DNA of 64,000 bases, from contig NC_065549.1 in NCBI RefSeq assembly GCF_022605725.1, positions 37,897,690-37,961,689 on the forward strand. The letters are read 5' to 3'. The notes below the pieces were generated by a model that saw only the letters and a program-made list of their open reading frames with translations, had not been told where the DNA came from and did no database searches. Positions 21,801 through 33,800 of the stretch are shown here, in pieces (position 1 is the first letter of the stretch; each line of letters begins with the position of its first letter). The position numbers and the translations under genes were made by a program. The stretch comes from Anthonomus grandis grandis. Its lineage: Eukaryota > Arthropoda > Insecta > Coleoptera > Curculionidae.

Positions 21801-24800
21801 AGACTTTTTATGGGCACTTCACAATGCTAAAAAATATAATTTTAATTTATCTACATTTTTTTAAACGAATCTCGGAGCAATTTAATTCAAATATATGCAT
21901 TCTTAGTTGGTATTTCAACTAAATCAAACGCACTTATAATATCGCTAACTATACCTACTAAAATTCTAGGGCTATTTAAACTCTAGTACAAATAAATATT
22001 AATAATTTCAACAAGTGTGCCGCCTCCACTGTCTTCAGACCTCAACATAGTCATCTGACCCGATCGATAGAATAACGAGATGCGCGGATTTTGCCGCCTG
22101 TTGATGTCACCGGTTCTTTATGAACTTTTCTTACTATAACTTAAGCCCACTACGCAAAAAAAACAGATCAATAACGGTTAAACTTTGTTTTCTTGTTACA
22201 TTGTAACGTTCTAAACCTTGGCACATATTCATGCTAGTTAGATCGTATTTACGTTATGTCTTTCAATTTAACAAAAGAACGGATATGTTAACAAATGGAC
22301 GAGTCTGTTTTATTTGGAAAAGGTCTCAAAAACGTAACAGACTTGTTAAAATAAAGAACTTTAACGTTACAAGTATGTTATATCTTAAACATGAATATGC
22401 CAGCACATGTTTGTAACGAGAAGTGAAGGTAATCTAACGTTTTATGCATGCAGCAGATGCGCATTAAAGCTGTACCAGTTATATTGGTAAGATTATTACT
22501 TTTTTTTTTAATTTTGGGTTTTTTATTGGCTACGGAAAAGGTTTAATCTGTTGAAAAAACATTAAAATAAAAATAATGGAATTTAGTTACTATAAGAATG
22601 ACATTGCTAGATTTAGATCAAGTATTATTCATCAATAATTTATAAATAAAATTGTATCTTGCTTTAAGTAATATAAAGCGAATTTTTCTAACATTGCAGA
22701 AAATGTTCCAATTCTTTTCAGTCAATGACTACAACCTACTAGTTACCATGTTTGTCGGGTGAAAGGCAGATTTTTTGACAGGTGACCAGAATCAATTATT
22801 TCTGGCGTTTAATATACTAAAATGAAATTTGCTGTCAGTCAAAGGCAATGATTGTTTAAAATTCAATACTGTTGCAATGAGTAATAAAAAATGTCGGGTA
22901 GAAGTTCGTATATTTCTTTATTTCATATAAAACGAGTTAATTATTATTTTCCTTTTTTTAAACATTGGGCAGCATGCCTATCGTCTATCGTCTATCGTCC
23001 ATGACTATCGTCTTATTAAATCAAATCAAATCAAAAGTAATTTATTTGCCATAAAGAGTCAATACATCCCTAGAAACAAAATAAAGATAATATATTTAAT
23101 ATTTTAAATTACATCTTCTCCCGGTAAAAAAGGTCTGTCCCGCGATCTTCAACAACCGATACTCTTTAGCTACTGAGAAAAGAAGCCAAGAATGGGATAA
23201 ACCCGTCAACTTAAAGTTAATTAATAAGAAAACTAATAAAAAAAAACACAAAAAAATCATCAAACTAAATAAATTATAACAGAAAGAATAACAACAGATT
23301 TGCACGAGTGTGTGCTAAGAATCAATATAAGTAATTAATATTTTAATATATTTTTATTTATAATATAATTTTTCCATAATAAATAAATATAAGCCTGAGG
23401 CTAGAGGGAGACGGAGGAAACGACGAATGATGGACGGGCCAGACAATTTTTGATAATGTTTACTTGTATGTATTTTAGGTCAAAAAGCAAATGCGTGCAC
23501 CTCTATTGCTAAAAAGACAAAGAGAAGAAAAACCAAAGACAAGAGTAAAACAAAAATGTATGTACCTATTAGTTAGTTGCGAGCCTATAGTTGAGTCTGC
23601 AGGAGCATTCATTTCATATTCTTTTTAAAACTATTTAATGTAAAATATTTTATTATATTTGGAAGGTGATTCCAAATCTTCTACGCCCTGTATGTAAATG
23701 ATTTTTGAAAGTTTGTTGTCCGGTGAAGAGGAACTCTATATAAATTAATGTTTCTAGTTTCATGAGCAGTGTGTGGTAGTGGTATTCAACAGTCATGCAG
23801 ATACTCCGGTTTCCCAGTCTTGATTATTCTATAGACAAAGCAGTACATATGAAGCTTTCTTCTATTCTTCATGGTTAAAATTTTGTTATTATTTAGATGT
23901 GGAGTTATATGATCTCTATTGGGGATGTTAAAAGAGAATCTCATGCATGTTTTTTGTAATTTCTCATTTTTTTTATATAAACTTGTTATAGAGTCGGAGT
24001 ATACCCCATCTCCATAATCAAATAATGATAAAATTAGAGTATCACAAAGGGAGTATTTAATTTTTGAGGATAGACAGTTTTTTAGGTGTTTTTTAGGTGT
24101 TTGGTAGACGGTTTTTTACTTCCGATTTAAAAGGAATGGGTTCGTTATTTAAAAAAATTAACATATTATTTTTCAGGTACTCCCTTGCTTGTTTACTTTG
24201 CCTTATAAGAATTGCCTGGGATTTCGTAGCATTGATGATATGATCATTGGCATAACTAAATATTATCGTTAAATCTTGATTTATTTTAAGATTGTCTGTC
24301 AGATCTTCACGGTTAATTGACATATAAAGTTGCGAATCGTCTGAATATTAGTGTAGTGTGCTATGAAAAAGACAGCTATGCATTTCTGCTACATAAATAG
24401 AAAATAAAAGTGGAGATAGAATTAATCCTTGGGGGACGCCTTTTATTATTGGTTTGTACTTTCATTTGTTTACTCCGGATTCGGTTGCAATTGACACGCA
24501 ACACACTCTATTAAGCAAGAAATGAAAAAAAGTTTATTACGGGTTTGGAAAAATTATAGTACTACAGTTTTGCAAGCATCGTTTTGCGATGCAAGGTGTC
24601 AAATGTTTTACTAAAGTCTATCATTGTAATAAGTGTCAATGTTTTTCGTCCTCATTATGTTTAATGTCGTTAAGGACTTTGACCAAATACGATGGATGAT
24701 GTCCTAAACTGCTTTCTTAACCCTGGAATGCTATTGTACGTAATATTTACGTGCGGACAGCATTGTTTAGCGTGTCACTTCAATTTTATTACCTTCTCCC

Positions 24801-27800
24801 ACCTTAGCGCTCAGTAGTGCTTTGAGCGGTCTATCAGGAGTATGACAAGCCTGAACTAGTTCGATCTGTGTATTTACAGTATTGGTTGAAGCCGAATTTC
24901 TAAAAGCCGACACGTATTTTTTACTTAGCTATAGTATTAACCGTATTTTATTTAGGACGTAATTTTGACGTGGTTATAGTGATAAGCAGTATTAGATTAC
25001 CAAAAAATATCTCAAAAAAGTTTAACAGATAGACAACCTGGAAGAGCTGTTGTACCGGAGTAGTGACTCTGACGATAGCGTAGCCGATCCTAATTTTGCT
25101 CCTGATGAGAACGACATTGAGGAAACGTTTGAGAATAACTTAAAAAACACCTTTTGTTACCCAGGTACTTTTCAAATTTCTAAAAGACGTCAAAACTCTA
25201 ATATTGTTCAAGCTAGGTTGTCTACCCCAAGTACTTTGTTTTTTGCTTTTTACGCCTTTGAAGTAAGTTTGTTTTTTGTAACGCCTGATGAAGTTACTCA
25301 CTCTAGACTGCACAGTTGTTCCACAGGTTAAAAATTTACTAGGCAAAAATGGTTGTATGTGGAAAACTTAACCTAAAAAGAGAGAAAAAATACCATCCAT
25401 AAATATTGATCATGTGAGACCAGATCCAACACAAGAGGCTAAGGAATTGCTACAATCAGTTACACACTTTCAGTGATTTTTCCTTGATACACTTTTAAAC
25501 AAAGTTTTATTTTACACAAATCAGGAAATTATAAGACAAAATAAAAATTATAAAGTGGCATCATAAACTGTATCTGAAACAAATCTGGTGGAACTTAAAT
25601 CGCTTTTGGGTACATACATACTTTCTGCTTTAAAAGACAACCACTTATCAACAAAAGTTTGCTTTAATAAAACTTTTTCAAGCAAGGGACGCTTTGAATT
25701 TCTGACTGCGTAAAACAAGTTTCAAACCAGGCACGTACAATTAGTAGGGTTTAGAGGAAAATGTCCCTTTAGGATGTACATTTCAAATAAACTGTCAAAG
25801 TATGGTCTAAAAATTGTAATGTTTTGTGATGAGGCGACGAAATATTTAATCAACGCCTCACCATATCTGGGTAAATCAACAAATACATATAGTAAATCAT
25901 TAGTTGATTTTTTTGTGGAGCAGCTTACGAAGCCTATTCATTGAACTACAGAAACGTACCATGGATAATTGGTTTACGTCTGTGCCATAAGTAGATCGGT
26001 ATCCATTTAGTCTTACGGTAGTGGGCACTATTCGGAAGAATAAAGCCCATCTGCCACTACAAATAATAAAGAAAATAAAAATGAACGACAAGGAACTACA
26101 ATTTTTGTATATAGTCACAAAAGTACTTTAGTTTCATATGAAGCAAAGCAAAATAAAACAGTAAATCTTATTTCCAGAATCCACACTAGTATTGGAAAAA
26201 TTAAACCTGATTCAATTCAAGCCATATATTATAGAAACTTACAATTCAACTAAAGGGTCAGTTGATACCTTTAATTAAATGTGCCAAAATATGTGCACTA
26301 ACCGTAAAACTAAACGATGACCTTTGAGTTTTTGTTTTTATAACATGATTAACATGGCATCTATTAACTCGTATGTAATATATTTTCAAAATATTATTTG
26401 GCAAGAGGGAAAAACCATTATGTAGACAAACTTATATATGACTGAACAAGAAAAATATATAGAACCTATTGCAGAGGATAACCAAAGAGAAAAAATTATT
26501 CAACTTGTCCTTCAGCTAAGAGACGTATGACAGTTACCTACTATCCCAAATGCAAAAAACCGATTTGTGAAGAGCTTCAAATTAAAATATGTCAGTAATG
26601 TTTTTAGTTTTTTCTACCTTTTTTATCCACGTTTATAAATTTTCAATATATATTTATAAAAACAGTATTTTTTCAAGTCTTTTATTTTCTGCTAATCTTT
26701 TTAAGAGTTTAATGTTTCAAGTATTTTAATATATACGTAAATTTTACGTAGCAATAGTATTGGCAGCCCATGAATTAGCGATAGTATTCCAGGGTTAAGC
26801 CCGACCGTTGATTGAGAAATTGGGAAGATACGTAAATGCCCTGCATTAAACCGTGCCCGTCTGTAGTGAGGGCCGGTGACGCGCGGAACGAGAAGGACTT
26901 GCTGCTTTTGAGCGACGCGTAGCGGCCAAGCGCGGCAATTCTCATTTCGATTCAGTTTCAGCTGAAAGAAAACCGATATCGGCCACCCAGGGGAGTTTTA
27001 GCAAATGCATAATCAAATTGTTTTCTCATGAATCGAAGCGCGGTTTATCACTGTATAAAACAATTTTTATACTGGGGTTTAGTGTTGTTTTTTGTATGAA
27101 TATAAATATGTATACCTACCTAGAATTCGGCCAAAGTAGCTTGGCCTCTGATCTTGATGTGCACAATGGTTTGTAGTTTGTACCATACAAATACCGTATC
27201 TTTAATAATTTTATTCGCGCATCTCACAGGCCAAGCTACTTTGGCCGAGTTGTTGTACATAGTTTTTACGATTGACACAATAATATACAAATTTGTGTGT
27301 TTTAAGTCGCACAATATAATATTATTATTATTATTATTATTATTATTACGTTTTAAAATTTGCTTATTTAGCCAAAGTCTTCTGTAATCTTAGAAAATAT
27401 TAGCTCATTTTAATGAAGATTTGGGCTAAAGTTGTAAATTAATAAAACATCATAAAAAAAATAAATTAGTACCTATTACAGTTTATATTTTTTATGTCAA
27501 GAAATCGGATTTTTTATTGCCTTTTTAAAGATATATCGCACTTGCATATTGGAAACAAAAATAAATTTAAATAAATAAATAAATAAATAAATATGCCTTT
27601 TATTTTTAAAATTACATAAACATGGCTGAGAAAAAAAAAACATTTTTAAAAAGCTGAAAAAAAAACATTATTAAAAAAAAAGTAGCATAAACCACTGGCG
27701 CAGTCTAGCTTGAAGAGCTACTCTACTGAACCAGAAGCTATACTTTACCATCAGTAAATAAATTAGGTAGTTAAAAAAAAAAAATTATCTTAGGCAAATT

Positions 27801-30800
27801 AATTAGTAAATTACAATAAATTATTAATTAAATATTACAATTAGAAGAAACTAGAAGAAACTTGCATAACAAACATTAAATTTGCCAGAAAAATTGCACA
27901 AATAACAAATAACAAAAGCCACTAAAAAAAATCTCCATTGGTTTGCAAATTAAATAGATGTTCCTTGAATTTTATTTTAAAAGATTGGATTGATAAATTA
28001 ATTAGGTTTGTTGGTACTTTATTAAAAATATTTGCTGCATTATAAGGATATGACCTCTGAAACATGGCACTATGATGAAGTGGAACCGTAATTCTTTTAG
28101 AAAACCTTATATTTAAACCATGAACAGTGTCCCGAAAAATTAGCCTTTCTTTAAGGGAGACAGGGGAAGATGTGTCATTAATTATTTCCAATAAAAACAC
28201 TGCAAAATGTAATATCCTGCGCATATCCATTTTAAGCCATCTAATATCTCTATATAAATAAGATACATGGTCAAATTTTCGGAGTCCATAAACAAATCGA
28301 ACGCAAGCATTTTGGACCCTTTGAATTCTTACCCGACTTTCCAAATCTAGACAAAACCCATAAACTACGTCAGCATAATTAAAATGAGACAGTACAAGGG
28401 ATTCACATAATTGTTTTCTTAACTTTACATTTAACATATGGCGGTTATTATACAATGTTTTCAGGGACATAAAAGTTCTTTGAAAAATTTTTTTAAGGTG
28501 TTATCTTAATCCCTTAAATCTTAATTGTTCATCCAAAATAACCCCCAAGTTTTTACCGTTGTTTACAAATTCCAATCTTGTATTATCGAAATTAATATTT
28601 ATATTAGATTTTAAAAACTCTCTTTGATTTTTGTTACCAAATATCATAAGCTGGGACTTATTAGGATTTAATTTTAAATTGTGATTTTTTGAGTTTAAGC
28701 CTAGTGCTTGCAAGTCTTCATTTATGAGTGATTCGGCCTCTTTATAGTCGCTGTAATCAAAACAATAATAAATTTGCGTATCATCAGCAAATGCCTGAAG
28801 CTTGCAATATTTAAGCGATTTTAAAACATCTGAGGTATACATTATAAAAAGCAAAGGACCCAAAATAGAACCCTGCGGTACTCCACAACTAATACTTACT
28901 TGTTCAGACTTTCTGTTATCGGAAAAAATCGTTTGATATCTATTAGACAAATAGGATTTTAAAAGCAAATAGGAGTTATTATTAAAACCGTAGTACTTAA
29001 GCTTAGCGCACAACAAATTATGGTTAATGGTGTCAAACGCCTTAGAATAATCCAACAGCACTAAAACGGTATGCATGTTTTTATCACAAGCTCTAAATAA
29101 GTCATCAGTTACATTACAAAGTGCTACCGAAGTGTTAAAATGTTTCCTAAACCCACATTGTGAATTTGGTATTATTTCATTAGATAAGCAATAGTTATAT
29201 ATCTGATTATAAAGAATTCTTTCAAAAATTTTCGAAACGGCAGGCAAAATACTTATAATGCGAATGTCATTAAGAGTTGTAGGAGTAGACATTTTAGGCA
29301 AAGGTTTTCCCATTGAAGTTTTCCATTGATCAGGAAAGTAACTTATCTCTATGCAACAATTTATAATGTGGGTTAAGTACAAGTCAACAAAGGGGCTACA
29401 ATACTTAAGCATTAATGAAGAAATTTCATCGGTACCTATCGCAATTGTTTTTATATTATTTAAAATTTTGTTGACCTCATCCGAACTCGTTAAATGGAAA
29501 CTAAACATATTCGCATCTCTATAAAAGTTATTATTATAATAAGACGTTTTTTCCTCACAGCCTGGATTGACTTGCGCAGTTAAGTCAAAAAAATTACTTA
29601 TCTCATTGGGATCAGAGAGAAACGACGGAATTAGACCATCCTTATTCTTACAAATATTAAAACTTTTTAGTGCATTCCACAGCTGACTCGGTTCTCTTTT
29701 ATTTAAAAAAAGTGAATCGATATACTTCCTCTTCTCTCTCCGAACCCGAGACAAAGTAAAATTTCTTAAACCTTTGTAAGTATTCCAATCTTCCAATAGT
29801 TTTGACTGTTTGAATATACGCAAGGCATCGTCCCTTTGTCTCATAAAAATTTTTAGGTTTTCTGTGAGCCATGGTGCTTTAGGCTTAGTAATGCGAGATT
29901 CTCGGACAGGCGCATGCCTATCGAAAAGGGTTAAAATAAAATTATTAAACATAGATATCTTCATATTAATGTCATTTCCGTAAAAAATATTATCCCACGG
30001 CAAATTGTGCATGTCTGCATTGAAATTGTATACATTAAAATTTTTAAAACAACGGTACCTAACAATTTTTTGACTGCAATTTATTTTTGCTAAATTTAAT
30101 TCACAATATATAATTTTATGGTCGGATACGGCATCAGCCGATAACACACCCTTATTAGAAACCAACAGCACATTAGAAACAAATATGACATCTAAAAGAG
30201 TACTTACATTTGCCGTTACTCGTGTGGGCTCTTCATTTACTTGATGTAGGTTGTAGTTTTCAAAAAGTGTAGTAAGTGGATTTTGAAGACTCAATAAATT
30301 AATATTAAAGTCCCCTAAACAAAAAGTTTCTTCTACAGCAGGATAAAGACATGAAAATATATTATCAAAGTCAGCGGTTAATGCACTAAAATTTAGCGTT
30401 GGTGGCTTGTAAAAAACACAAAAGCCATAATACTTATTTCCCAACCTAATCTTAAAAACAAGGTATTCAAGTTTAGGATTAATATTAAAATCAAAAGTCA
30501 ATATATCAACTTGATATGTACATTTAACAAAAGCAGCCACACCTCCCCCCCTGCCGACTCTATCTTTTCTAAACATTTGGTAACCCAGAATCTTAAATGC
30601 GTCAGAATCATCCCCCTCAGACAGCCAAGTTTCAGACAACAAAAATATCTCAAAATTATTTGCTTCTATCATATCACGTAATTCAGCAAAACCCGTAAAG
30701 ATAGATCTTACGTTTAAGTGGTCAACTTTGAATTTACTAGTAGTCATCATCCAGTAACCAATTTGATTCTTATTAACAATAATATATGTATGTATAATTA

Positions 30801-33800
30801 TAGGAAAAATGCGGAAAAATTTAATGTTATGCAAGCTCGAAAATATATCAGTGTTTCCCTATACAGGTATATATAAATAATAAATAGCTTAGCCTAAAAA
30901 CAAAACAATAGAAAACAAAATAGAAAAAACAGCGCTTCCACACAATGCCCCGGGATTATTTTGTAAAAAAGAATAATTATTCATATAGAACCAAAACCAA
31001 GCAAAAAAATTAAGCAAAAATCGTAATAACTTCATGCAATTAAATAAATTAATGTAAAATGTTCTATTCCATATAATATCTACGTATATCTCCTTTTCGT
31101 GGGGTTCTTATGCAAAGTATCCGAAAGATCAGATAGATTCTTTTTTTTTCATAGATATACATAGGCTATGATGACCTGTAGGTATAAAAAAATACCTTCA
31201 AACATTTTTTTTTGTAAATAATTTACATAGTTTTTTAATAATTAACTTATTAGTGATTCTTTGATAAAATTATTATTTTTCTATGAGGTTTATTTTTCTT
31301 TTTAATAGATTCAGATTGGCGGTCCTTTTTCTTGTCATTAACGTTCTTTTGAGATTCCCATTTCATTTGTTTATAAAGCATTGTTCTTATTAATATTTTT
31401 AATAATTTTTCAATATGTTCGGGACATAAGTTAATAACATTTATATCGATCATTAAGTAATAACCTTTAAATTGATTTCATTACACCATTGTGAAGTTTA
31501 AAATATTCAAGATAAGTGTAAAATTTTGGGTTAGTTCTAAAAATTCATTTGAAGGTACTTTCAGGCAGGAAACATTATTTTCTTCTGCATAATCTTTATT
31601 TAACAAAAATATTTCCTTTTCGTCGTTTATATCAGCATTGTTGTATGCAAAATATCCTGCAACATATACATTTGAACAGGTTTCTAGTGTTACCTCATTA
31701 GATACAGGTGATGATGACCCTTCTTGATGTGTTTCTAAAAGTGCATTAGAAATTGTGGACGATGAAGATGCTTGAAAATCGTCTTCTTCAAATTCTGCTG
31801 GTAACTTTTGGAATTCCATCGAAAATGTTGTATTTTCTTTTTCTTCTCTTAAGTCATCTAAAATTAGTTACTCCTGAAAATCATCTTCACAATTACTGGT
31901 TTCTAATGCCTTTTACAACCTAATGTTGATATTGGACTGCAATGTAATTCTAAAATGTTGAATACTAGGTTTTGAATTGTATCCACATCTATTTCTAGCC
32001 ACCGAAAAAAATTTCCAACGGATCTTGATTTAGATGACCGGTTATAAGATATTTACAGTTAAATTCTGAAAAACTCTGAAGATACTCCCATAAACTAAGT
32101 ATTGATTTGATTGTCCATATGTATCCATTTAAACAGTAAATATTATTTCTTTTTTTGCCGTCTTCAAAAACTTCGATGGTTTTAAAATATTCCAGCCCAT
32201 TTTTTAAATTGTTTAATGAAAGTTGGTCCTTAGTCGATAAAGGACGCCTATTTGGATTTGCATCATATAAAACTCTACTATTTAAAGAATCAAAAATGAT
32301 ATTAACGTTCTCTACAAATCCAGCAGTTTGTGCTGCCGTTGATTGAGAAATTGGGCCCAATTTCTCAATCAATGGTGCTGCAGTATTGCTTGTAAAAGCA
32401 TGCAACTGAGAAGCTGACCTCACAGCTGCAGCCACTGAGTGGGAAAAAATTTGTACTGCATATTTTACCCTCATTTTTGCATAAAAAGGCGGCTTTATAT
32501 GTTGATCTGTCAGTTTTGGCATCATCCTTGTAGTTGTACTTTTTTGTCCGCCTCGTAAGTTTTAAGAATATCCAGCCAAGAAACTAAATGCCCGTTTACC
32601 AGAAACGTTAATTTTAAGTTTTATAAAATTATTTCTTATGCTCTTAATTAAATGAGGAACATCATATATCGTAAAAATCTTTTCGTTGTTAATTTTTACT
32701 ATCGGATTCATTTCTGAAGCTCCTAGAGTTTTCAAGGCATTTCGATTATTAGGTCCCTGATCACATACTAGTGCTACAGGATTAAATTCTATTTTATGTA
32801 GTCCCTGAACAACATATTTAATTAGTTGGGAGAGGGTTTCTCCCTTTACCGATGTTTCGGATGTAAAGTAGCAAAGAGGAATTTTCCAGTTGTCAAAAAT
32901 TCCTCTTATATAAAAAACTAATCCTACATTAGCAATGCCCTTTTTACGCCCAAGAAACCCTAAATCCTCATAGCCTTCAATATAGTCGTGGCATTGATTG
33001 TAATCTAACTTACAGTTTAATTTCGCAAGTACAACTTTTTTTTCAAAATCAAATGGAGAATATGTACATAATATATCAGAGTTGACTTTTTAGACAAAAA
33101 AAATTGACACAAATGGAAATTTATTAAAATTTTATTAAAATCGACTTGGCAGTTTTAAAGTTATGATAAATAAATAAAAAAAAGCTTTTATATTATAAAC
33201 ATTAAAAAAATTTTAAATGAAAGCTTTTTTTTAATTTTCAAATAAACCATTTTTTTCTATTTTTACTCCCTGTATCTTTGTGATTATGTTATTAAACATT
33301 TTTAAGAAAAATTTCATCATGAAACTTTCAATTTTATTTATCTATCCACATATTAAAATTAATGACGTTTGAACCTAAGCACCCAGTATACCTATGTAAA
33401 TGTACATAACGGTACTATGTAAGGACCTATGCATAGGTAATATAAATGCTAGGTATAATAATTTTTACTTATATTATTAAATTTATTAACCCTTAAAAAA
33501 AAAAGCTCATACTTGCTACATACTGACATATTAGTAGGTTGTAAGTATAGTAAGGTACTACGTACACATCATAAATACATTTACATATTTAGAAAACAGC
33601 CTGATAGTTAATACCTATAAGAACCTACCTAGTGAATATTAATATAGGTATATTTCATAAATGAAAGACTACTACCTTTACTTACCTATATTTTAAAAAG
33701 CTTAGGTATAAACCTATAAATAAACTTTTTGAAATGTAACCTAGGTACCTACCTATTAAAATTTGTATAATTATTTCAATTTAATAGACCTACCTTTCCA

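Noticed and set aside
27120..27387. Short frames around 27120-27387 on both strands
   Set aside because: Produced by the hairpin and (ATT)n repeat.
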